In this document: positions 58,458-64,000 of the stretch, in pieces
Layout of the letters: the number at the start of each line of letters is the position of its first letter
Numbering within the stretch: position 1 is the stretch's first letter
DNA from: DASSQJ01 sp963772645
GTDB taxonomy: Bacteria; Actinomycetota; Actinomycetes; Actinomycetales; Dermatophilaceae
NCBI GenBank assembly: GCA_963772645.1
Contig: CAVYYD010000005.1
Coordinates: 186,001 to 250,000, forward strand
Length of the DNA stretch: 64,000 nt
Reading direction: 5' to 3'
Notes under the pieces: model-generated
What the model saw: only the letters and a program-made list of their open reading frames with translations
The model's database searches: none
Told to the model about the DNA's origin: nothing
Position numbers and translations under genes: made by a program

Positions 58458-59186
58458 TCAGTACCAGTGCGGGGAGCGCGCCAGCCACTGGTTGAGCGCG
58501 TTGCACGGGGTGCCGTAGGAGCTCTTGATGTACTGCAGGCCCCACTTGATCTGGGTGACGGGGTTGGTCTGCCAGTCGGGGGCCACCGAGGCCATCTTGC
58601 TGCCCGGCAGCGACTGCGGGATGCCGTAGGCGCCCGAGGAGGAGTTGGCCACCCACCACCGCCAGTCGCTCTCGCCGATCCAGAGCTGGTCGAGGCACGC
58701 CCACTGGCCCTCGCCGAAGCCGTACTCCGGCAGGAGGATCCGCGCCACGGCCTTGGGGTCGGACTGGGCGTTGGCGAGGATCCGCTTGCGCTGGGCCTCC
58801 CGGGCGGCGCGCTCCTGCTGGGCCTTGCGCTTCTTCGCCAGGGCCTCGGCGCGGGCCTTCTCGACCTCGGCGTCCTTGGCGACGAGGACGGCGGCCTGGG
58901 CGTTGCTCGCGACCCGGTCGGCGGTGACCCGGACCGAGTCGGCCAGCGCGGCGCGGCTCTGGGCGGTGGACTCGCTCGTCGTCGACTGGTCGAGGGCAAG
59001 GGTGAGCTGGGTGGCGCTCGCAGTGTCCTCGGTCACGGTGGCCGCGACCGCGGCCCCGCCGACCAGGGCGGCGAGGACGCCGGTGGTGACGACCGGCCGC
59101 AGCACCGGGGGGCGCCGGCCGACGTGGGCGCCACGGCGACGGGTCGCGGCGTGACGCGGCGCGTGGCGTCCTGCGTAGCGGGCCAT
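58458..59186 (-). CDS. Secreted lytic-transglycosylase-like protein
   Basis: 242 residues. A basic N-terminus (many Arg) precedes a membrane/signal helix (VVTTGVLAALVGGAAVAATV, about 32-51), a helical coiled-coil rich in Lys/Ala/Glu (about 95-145) and a C-terminal SLT-like fold of about 80 residues with ILLPEYGFGEGQWACLDQLWIGESDWRWWVANSSSGAYGIPQSLPG and a pair of cysteines (QWACL...GTPCN). That layout is the aggregation-promoting-factor / transglycosylase type of actinobacteria; it likely cuts or remodels the wall. Catalytic Glu may be in GESDWRW. A promoter (TTGGGT-18-TACAGT) lies upstream. Confidence 0.88.
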   Translation of the reverse strand: MARYAGRHAPRHAATRRRGAHVGRRPPVLRPVVTTGVLAALVGGAAVAATVTEDTASATQLTLALDQSTTSESTAQSRAALADSVRVTADRVASNAQAAVLVAKDAEVEKARAEALAKKRKAQQERAAREAQRKRILANAQSDPKAVARILLPEYGFGEGQWACLDQLWIGESDWRWWVANSSSGAYGIPQSLPGSKMASVAPDWQTNPVTQIKWGLQYIKSSYGTPCNALNQWLARSPHWY

Positions 59187-59254
59187 GGCGAAGTCCTGAG
59201 GCGGTGGGGCGGGTGGAGCTCGGGTCGGCGGGGGCGTTACCGAATCGAGACCCT

Positions 59255-59284
59255 ACTGTAGGGGTCGGGGGACGAGGGACCCAA
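59255..59284 (-). promoter_or_regulatory. Promoter of transglycosylase gene
   Basis: Minus-strand -35 TTGGGT (59284-59279) and -10 TACAGT (59260-59255), spacer 18 nt. The -10 lies in CCCTAC-T-GTAGGG. Confidence 0.45.
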
Positions 59285-59291
59285 TCCTGAC

Positions 59292-59307
59292 CTGAGCGGC
59301 CGCTCAG
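59292..59307. terminator. 16-bp perfect palindrome after phoH2
   Basis: CTGAGCGGCCGCTCAG has no spacer, so it is more typical of a protein site than of a hairpin; it lies 46 nt past the phoH2 stop. A terminator role is possible. Confidence 0.35.
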
Positions 59308-59352
59308 ACGACCCCGGGATCCGCCGTTCGACCCCCCGGGCGACGGCCGCCC

Positions 59353-60690
59353 TCACAGCTCCAGGCCCTCGAGCAGGTCGGTGACGAGCGCCGCGATCGG
59401 GCTCCGCTCCGAGCGGGTCAGGGTCACGTGCGCGAAGAGCGGATGCCCCTTGAGCGCCTCGACCACGGCGACCACCCCGTCGTGCCGGCCCACCCGAAGG
59501 TTGTCCCGCTGCGCGACGTCATGGGTGAGGACGACCCGTGAGTTCTGCCCGATGCGGGAGAGGACGGTGAGCAGGACGTTGCGCTCGAGGCTCTGGGCCT
59601 CGTCGACGATGACGAACGCGTCGTGCAGGCTGCGGCCACGGATGTGGGTCAACGGGAGCACCTCGAGCATCCCCCGGTCGAGGACCTCCTCGACGACCTC
59701 GCGCGAGACGAGGGCGGAGAGGGTGTCGAAGACCGCCTGGCCCCACGGGTTCATCTTCTCGTTGGCGTCACCCGGCAGGTAGCCGAGCTCCTGCCCGCCG
59801 ACGGCGTACAGCGGCCGGAACACGACGACCCTGCGCTGCTGGCGGCGCTCCATGACCGCCTCGAGCCCGGCACAGAGCGCGAGCGCCGACTTCCCGGTAC
59901 CGGCCCGGCCACCGAGGCTGACGATGCCGACGTCGGGGTCGAGGAGGAGGTCGAGGGCGATCCGCTGCTCGGCGCTGCGGCCGTGCAGGCCGAAGGCGTC
60001 GCGGTCGCCGCGCACCAGGCGGACCTGCTTGTCGGGCCCGACCCGGCCGAGGCCGGAGCCGCGCGGCGAGATGAGCTTGAGGCCGGTGTGGCACGGCATC
60101 TCCCCGGCCTCGCGGTTCTCCAGCCGGCCGTACTCGTAGAGGTGGTCGATCTCCTCGGCGGAGACGTCGAGCTCGGCCAGGCCGGTCCACCCGGACTCGA
60201 CGGCGAGCTCGGCGCGGTACTCCTCGGCGTCGAGCCCGCAGGCGGAGGCCTTGACCCGCATCGGCAGGTCCTTGCTGACGACCGTGACGAGGTTGCCCTC
60301 GTCGGCCAGGTTGCGGGCGACCGCGAGGATGCGGGTGTCGTTGTCGCCGAGGCGGAACCCCGCCGGCAGCGACGTGGCGTCGGTGTGGTTGAGCTCGACC
60401 CGCAGGGTGCCGCCCTCCTCGCCGACGGGCACCGGGGCGTCGAGCCGCCCGGCCTTGATCCGCAGGTCGTCGAGCAGGCGCAGCGCGGTGCGGGCGAAGT
60501 AGCCGAGCTCGGGGTGGTGGCGCTTGGCCTCGAGCTCGGTGACGACGACGACCGGGAGGACGACCTCGTGCTCGGCGAACCGGAGGATCGCGCGCGGGTC
60601 GGAGAGCAGGACCGAGGTGTCGAGGACGAGGGTCCGGCGCGGCTCCTTCCCCGGTGTCGTGCTGGTCGCCGTCGCCGTTCTCGAGGCCAT
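59353..60690 (-). CDS. phoH2: PhoH2: PIN RNase fused to PhoH ATPase
   Basis: 445 residues. The N-terminal PIN domain (LVLDTSVLLSDP with D24; VVVVTELEAKRHHPELGYFAR; LGDNDTRILAVARNL; VVSKDLPMRVKASACGL) is an RNase fold. The C-terminal PhoH domain has Walker A SLGGRAGTGKSALAL, VVFRPLYAVGGQELGYLPGD and Walker B HDAFVIVDEAQSLERNVLLTVLSRIGQNSRVVLTHDVAQRDN. Mycobacterial PhoH2 (Rv1095) was shown to be an ATP-dependent sequence-specific RNA helicase/RNase and to have a small upstream antitoxin partner. I see no such small ORF here upstream, only a TAGCGT -10 (60732-60727) and AGGAG. Position near mca and the Z-prenyl synthase is conserved. Confidence 0.93.
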   Translation of the reverse strand: MASRTATATSTTPGKEPRRTLVLDTSVLLSDPRAILRFAEHEVVLPVVVVTELEAKRHHPELGYFARTALRLLDDLRIKAGRLDAPVPVGEEGGTLRVELNHTDATSLPAGFRLGDNDTRILAVARNLADEGNLVTVVSKDLPMRVKASACGLDAEEYRAELAVESGWTGLAELDVSAEEIDHLYEYGRLENREAGEMPCHTGLKLISPRGSGLGRVGPDKQVRLVRGDRDAFGLHGRSAEQRIALDLLLDPDVGIVSLGGRAGTGKSALALCAGLEAVMERRQQRRVVVFRPLYAVGGQELGYLPGDANEKMNPWGQAVFDTLSALVSREVVEEVLDRGMLEVLPLTHIRGRSLHDAFVIVDEAQSLERNVLLTVLSRIGQNSRVVLTHDVAQRDNLRVGRHDGVVAVVEALKGHPLFAHVTLTRSERSPIAALVTDLLEGLEL

Positions 60691-60726
60691 TGCCGCTCCT
60701 GGTGCTCTGGGGAGTGCCTGCCGTCG

Positions 60727-60732
60727 ACGCTA
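60727..60732 (-). promoter_or_regulatory. -10 element (TAGCGT) of phoH2
   Basis: Followed by a leader of about 30 nt with AGGAG 6 nt before ATG 60690. Confidence 0.4.
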
Positions 60733-60775
60733 CGACTCGCCGGCAGGGTGGGGTCGCTCATCGGGTCCGGCGTGT

Positions 60776-60812
60776 CGAGACGCCTGTGGCCGGTGTGACG
60801 GCAGGCGTCTCG
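60776..60812. terminator. Hairpin terminator after prenyl synthase gene
   Basis: Perfect 11-bp arms CGAGACGCCTG (60776-60786) and CAGGCGTCTCG (60802-60812) with a 15-nt loop, 69 nt past the stop. No other feature is evident in the 190-nt gap. Confidence 0.6.
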
Positions 60813-60880
60813 TGGGGCGGGATGTCACGTGATGTTCACGCGCGACCGTGGTGCCGGGCCGCCCCGGGCCGGGCCCGGCG

Positions 60881-61645
60881 TCAGGCGCCGTAGCGGCGGT
60901 GGCGCTCCCCGTAGGCCCTCAGCGCGCGGAGGAAGTCGACCTTGCGGAAGTCGGGCCAGTACGCCTCGCAGAAGTAGAACTCGCTGTGCGCGCTCTGCCA
61001 CAGGAGGAACCCGCCGAGCCGCTGCTCGCCCGAGGTGCGGATGACGAGGTCGGGGTCGGGCTGACCCTTGGTGTAGAGGTGCTCGGCGATGTGCTCGACG
61101 TCGATGACCTCGGCGAGCTCCTCGATGCTCGTCCCCTTCGTCGCGTGCTCGTGGAGGAGCGAGCGCACCGCGTCGGCGATCTCGCGCCGACCGCCGTAGC
61201 CGACGGCGACGTTGACGAGCATGCCCTCGACGTCCCGGGTCCGGTCCTCGGCGTCCTTGAGCCGGGCGGCCGTCTGCGCCGGGAGCAGGTCCAGGGCGCC
61301 GACGGGGTGGATCCGCCAGCGGTGGGTGTCGGCGAGCGTGTCGACGGCGTGCTCGATGATGCCGAGCAGGTCCTCGAGCTCGTGCTCCCGGCGGCCGACG
61401 AGGTTGTCGGTGGACAGCAGCCACAGGGTGACCACCTCGACCCCTGCCTCGTCGCACCAGGACAGGAGGTTGGCGATGTTCTCGGCGCCCGCGCGGTAGC
61501 CCTCGCTCGTGCCGGTGCCGCGCGCGCGCGCCCAGCGCCGGTTGCCGTCGAGCATCACCCCCACGTGGCGCGGGACCGCGGCGCTGTCGAGCTGCTTGGC
61601 CAGGCGACGCTCGTAGGCGGCGTAGACGACGTCAGTGAGCCGCAT
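60881..61645 (-). CDS. Short-chain Z-isoprenyl diphosphate synthase
   Basis: 254 residues. cis-Prenyltransferase: catalytic D33 (HVGVMLDGNRRWAR), GYRAGAENIANLLSWCDEAG, LWLLSTDN, VNVAVGYGGRREIADAVRSLL, and YTKGQPDPDLVIRTSGEQRLGGFLLWQSAHSEFYF. It resembles the mycobacterial Z,E-farnesyl diphosphate synthase Rv1086 more than the long-chain Rv2361c type, judging from the N-terminus (VVYAAYERRLAKQL) and EQRLxGFLLWQ. Rv1086 also lies beside the hemolysin-III gene, as here. Makes polyprenyl precursors for wall carriers. Confidence 0.92.
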   Translation of the reverse strand: MRLTDVVYAAYERRLAKQLDSAAVPRHVGVMLDGNRRWARARGTGTSEGYRAGAENIANLLSWCDEAGVEVVTLWLLSTDNLVGRREHELEDLLGIIEHAVDTLADTHRWRIHPVGALDLLPAQTAARLKDAEDRTRDVEGMLVNVAVGYGGRREIADAVRSLLHEHATKGTSIEELAEVIDVEHIAEHLYTKGQPDPDLVIRTSGEQRLGGFLLWQSAHSEFYFCEAYWPDFRKVDFLRALRAYGERHRRYGA

Positions 61646-61763
61646 CCACCCACGTCCTCCCGCCTGCTCCGGAGCCGCGGCCGGGCACCCGCCGAGCCGT
61701 CGGAGCCACGGTACCCCTCGGGCGAGCGGGAGGAGCCGCGGGCGGCGGGCCCCAGCCGGTTCC

Positions 61764-61785
61764 TAACCTACGGTCACGTAGGTTA
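61764..61785. promoter_or_regulatory. 9-bp-arm palindromic operator over the trhA promoter
   Basis: TAACCTACG, 4 nt, CGTAGGTTA, perfect arms. It overlaps or abuts the -10 hexamer TACTCT (61784-61789), in the gap between the divergent prenyl synthase and trhA. A TetR-like repressor site is the obvious guess. Confidence 0.6.
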
Positions 61786-61789
61786 CTCT
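61784..61789 (+). promoter_or_regulatory. -10 element (TACTCT), leaderless start of trhA
   Basis: TACTCT ends 6 nt before ATG 61796. Confidence 0.55.
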
Positions 61790-61795
61790 GAGTCA

Positions 61796-62514
61796 ATGAC
61801 GGAGTCCGTGGACCTGGGCCCGACCGACCCGCACCGTCGGGAGGCCATCGAGCACCGCGTCGAGCATGCCCTCCAGAACGTCAAGCCCCGGCTGCGGGGC
61901 TGGCTGCACGCGGGGATGGCCCCGGTGGCCGTGCTCGCCGGGGTGCTCCTCGTCATCCTCGCGACGACGCCGAGCGGCAAGGTCTCCGCGGTCGTCTTCG
62001 CGGGCACAGCGACCCTGCTCTTCGGGACCTCGGCGGTCTACCACCGCGGCACGTGGTCGCCCGGGTCGCCGCGGTGCTCCGCCGGTTGGACCACTCCAAC
62101 ATCTTCCTCATCATCGCCGGCACCTACACGCCCTTCGCGCTGCTCCTGCCGACCGGACAGGCCCGCAGCCTGCTCCTCATCGTCTGGACCGGTGCCGTGG
62201 CCGGGGTGGCCTTCCGGGTGCTGTGGGCGGGGGCGCCGCGCTGGCTCTACGTGCCGGTGTACGTGCTGCTCGGCTGGGTCGCCGTCTTCTACTTCGGCCC
62301 GCTCCTGCAGCACGTCGGGGGCGCGGTCATGGCGCTCGTCGTGCTCGGCGGAGTGCTCTACAGCCTCGGGGCGGTGGTCTACGGCACGAAGCGCCCGGAC
62401 ATCTCGCCGCGCTGGTTCGGCTTCCACGAGGTCTTCCACGCGCTGACCGTGCTCGCCTTCACGGCGCACGTGGTCGCCGCCTCGATCGCCCTGAGCGCGG
62501 CCACGCCGGCCTGA
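61796..62514 (+). CDS. trhA: Hemolysin-III/TrhA-family membrane protein (frameshifted)
   Basis: Seven-helix PAQR-type protein. The 5' frame gives MTESVDLGPTDPHRREAIEHRVE, then helices up to LLFGTSAVYHRGTW; the rest, SPRVAAVLRRLDHSNIFLIIAGTYTPFALLLP...GFHEVFHALTVLAFTAHVVA, is in the next frame. One base is missing at the CCC of 62060-62062 (CCCC restores TWSPRVAAV). The conserved SxVYH, DHSNIFLIIAGTYTP and HEVFH (metal-binding) motifs are thus split between frames. Restored length 239 aa, normal for TrhA. Proposed roles include membrane fluidity or energetics in bacteria. As given it is non-functional; sequencing error is possible. Confidence 0.88.
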
Positions 62515-62530
62515 GCGGCTCGCCGGTACG

Positions 62531-62773
62531 TCAGCCGCCGGGAGGCCCCTGCGGGCGGTCCTCCTCCGCGGCCTCGTCCCCGTCGGTCTCGTCGCGCAGG
62601 TCGTCCGGCCCCGCCTGGGGGTCGTCCTTGCCCCGGTGCGCCGCCTGCTGGCGGTAGGACATCCGCCGCATCCGCGCGTTCATGTTGCGCATGAGGAACC
62701 ACAGCGCGAGGGCGAGGAGCACGAACGCGACGAACGCGAGGAAGCCCTGCGTGCTGTTCGTGGACTCGGTCAT
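62531..62773 (-). CDS. Small membrane protein coupled to mca
   Basis: 80 residues, one N-terminal membrane helix (FLAFVAFVLLALALWFLM) followed by a basic segment RNMNARMRRMSYRQQAAHRG and a strongly acidic, Pro/Gly-rich tail. It resembles the small membrane protein encoded next to mca in M. tuberculosis (Rv1083). ATG 62773 overlaps the mca stop (ATGA). Function unknown. Confidence 0.8.
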   Translation of the reverse strand: MTESTNSTQGFLAFVAFVLLALALWFLMRNMNARMRRMSYRQQAAHRGKDDPQAGPDDLRDETDGDEAAEEDRPQGPPGG

Positions 62774-63708
62774 GCGGCGCGCTCCTTCCGGGCGTCGACG
62801 GCGAGGGTGAGGTCCGCCGAGGTCGCCAGCGCGTCGGCCTCGGCCACGTCGTCGGGCAGGCCCGCGAACAGGTCGTCCTCGGCCTCGGGCACCGGGACGT
62901 ACGAGGCCGCGAGCTCGAAGTCCTCGGTGGGCCAGACCCGCTGCTGGACCTCGCGCGAGACCCGGAAGAACGACCCCTCGGGGTCGACCTGGGTGGCGTG
63001 GGCCAGGAGTGCGGCGTCGCGCCGGTCGAACCAGTCGCCGCACTCGACCCGAGTGGTGACGGTCCGGTCGGGGCGGTTCCAGTTCTCGAGCCACTCCGCG
63101 TAGGGGCTCTCCTCGCCGAGCGCGGTGAGGGCCTGGTGGAAGGCCTCGATCCGCGCCCGGGTGAAGGTCATCGTGTAGTACAGCTTGAGCGGCTGCCACG
63201 GCCGCCCCGCGGTCCGGAACGCGTCGGGGTCACCGGCCGCGGCGAAGGCGGCCACCGAGACGTCGTGGCACATGACGTGGTCGGGGTGGGGGTAGCCGCC
63301 GTTCTCGTCGTAGGTGGTCAGGACGTGCGGGCGGAACCGGCGGACCTCGCGGACGAGCGCCTCGGTCGCGGCCGCGAGCGGGGCCAGGGCGAAGCAGCCG
63401 GCCGGCAGCGGCGGGCGCGGGTCACCCTCGGGCAGGCCGGAGTCGACGTAGCCGAGCCAGGTGTGCCCGACCCCGAGCACCCGCTGGGCCGCGGCCATCT
63501 CCTCACGGCGCACCTCCGCCATGTCGCGGATGATGTGTGCGTCGTGGGCGAGGCGGGGGTTGAGGACGTCGCCGCGTTCCCCGCCGGTGCACGAGACGAC
63601 GAGCACCTCGTGGCCGGCGTCGACGTACTTGGCCATCGTCGCCGCGCCCTTGCTCGACTCGTCGTCCGGATGTGCGTGGACGCACATGAGCCGGAGCCGC
63701 TCGGACAT
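62770..63708 (-). CDS. mca: Mycothiol S-conjugate amidase
   Basis: 312-residue zinc amidase that cleaves mycothiol conjugates of toxins or drugs to mercapturic acids, a detoxification step specific to actinobacteria. MCVHAHPDDESSKGAATMAKYV contains the zinc motif AHPDDE (H13, D15, D16); LTTYDENGGYPHPDHVMCHDVS has the third His; WLGYVDSGLPEGD is typical of Mca rather than MshB. GGAAGGG precedes ATG 63708 by about 7 nt. Co-translated with the small membrane gene. Confidence 0.96.
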   Translation of the reverse strand: MSERLRLMCVHAHPDDESSKGAATMAKYVDAGHEVLVVSCTGGERGDVLNPRLAHDAHIIRDMAEVRREEMAAAQRVLGVGHTWLGYVDSGLPEGDPRPPLPAGCFALAPLAAATEALVREVRRFRPHVLTTYDENGGYPHPDHVMCHDVSVAAFAAAGDPDAFRTAGRPWQPLKLYYTMTFTRARIEAFHQALTALGEESPYAEWLENWNRPDRTVTTRVECGDWFDRRDAALLAHATQVDPEGSFFRVSREVQQRVWPTEDFELAASYVPVPEAEDDLFAGLPDDVAEADALATSADLTLAVDARKERAA

Positions 63709-63802
63709 GCAGGACCCTTCCGTCCAGGTGCCTCGGGTCGTACCCGAGAATGGTCACCGGCCATCCTCTCACTGACCCGCCGACAGCCCCGCAGGAGGCG
63801 CC

Positions 63803-64000
63803 GTGACCCTGCCCCGCCCCGAGCCCGGCACCGGGCGCTGGTGGGTCGTCGGCACCGTCGGGGTCACCCTCGCCGTCGCCCTCGTGGTCTGGTGGGGCTG
63901 GACCCGCACGTCCGGCGCGGTCTCACCCGTGGTCACCGCCTACGAGGTCCAGTCCGACACCTCCATCCGGGTCGAGTACGACCTCGCCCGGCCCGTGGGC
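63803..64000 (+). CDS. DUF4307 protein, 5' part (cut by window end)
   Basis: First 66 codons: MTLPRPEPGTGRWWVVGTVGVTLAVALVVWWGW has one membrane helix, followed by VVTAYEVQSDTSIRVEYDLARP, the start of the DUF4307 extracytoplasmic domain. The DUF4307 gene divergent from mca is Rv1081c in M. tuberculosis. GTG 63803 follows AGGAGG by 6 nt. The reading frame is open to the end of the window. Confidence 0.85.
   Translation, partial: MTLPRPEPGTGRWWVVGTVGVTLAVALVVWWGWTRTSGAVSPVVTAYEVQSDTSIRVEYDLARPVG

Noticed and set aside
59187..59260. c-di-AMP (ydaO) riboswitch upstream of the transglycosylase gene
   Set aside because: Such switches often precede actinobacterial wall hydrolases, but the leader after the likely promoter is only about 60 nt and lacks the conserved core.

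Overview
The window is a stretch of very GC-rich, gene-dense chromosome from an actinobacterium. A mycothiol S-conjugate amidase (mca), a WhiB3/WhiD-type protein, a PhoH2 toxin-like ATPase, GuaB3 beside GuaB, and a short-chain Z-isoprenyl diphosphate synthase together point to Actinomycetota. Base composition and gene content fit Micrococcales, perhaps Intrasporangiaceae; that last step is inference. I see no rRNA, tRNA, insertion sequence, prophage or CRISPR array. About 62 genes or gene remnants fill the window, and no gene-free gap reaches 300 bases.

Left part (0-16.7 kb) is accessory. It holds an orphan LigD-type polymerase domain coupled to ArfB, a decay scar where a luxR 3' end abuts a degraded ScyD/ScyE-like gene, a D-amino-acid oxidase, a family-5 uracil-DNA glycosylase, a GNAT enzyme, a quinone oxidoreductase, and a LiaFSR-like envelope-stress module (PspC histidine kinase, LuxR regulator, divergent PspC/LiaF-like protein). 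A glycan cluster (GT4 glycosyltransferase, PIG-L deacetylase, LPG-synthase-type membrane protein) and an 892-residue asparagine synthetase fused to a CofE-like domain follow.

Middle part (16.7-57.3 kb) is core metabolism. guaA, GMC oxidoreductase, guaB3, guaB, whiB3/whiD, groEL, groES, tsaD, rimI, tsaB, tsaE, alr, nnr, acpS and glmS occur in the order known from Mycobacterium tuberculosis around Rv3396c-Rv3436c. Insertions include a SURF1 gene, a flavin monooxygenase with a TPR-LuxR regulator, an asymmetric heterodimeric ABC exporter, a DHA2 transporter, a P1 peptidase, a nucleoside hydrolase/ribokinase pair, a lipoprotein GH3 hydrolase, and a SagB-like dehydrogenase divergent from a REC-flavoprotein. 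glmS to tsaD reads as one nine-gene operon with mostly 1-8 nt overlaps. groES carries two CIRCE operators around a clear promoter.

Right part (57.3-64 kb) matches a second M. tuberculosis block (Rv1081c-Rv1095): coaA, phoH2, Z-FPP-synthase-like, trhA, a small membrane protein, mca and a DUF4307 gene cut by the window end.

Two window-wide signals stand out. At least fourteen start codons lie 6-7 nt after a TAnnnT hexamer, which implies many leaderless transcripts. Four genes (DHA2 transporter, guaB, nnr, trhA) each look disrupted by a single-base indel that is restored by one base; because guaB is normally essential, assembly error is the simplest explanation for at least some of them.
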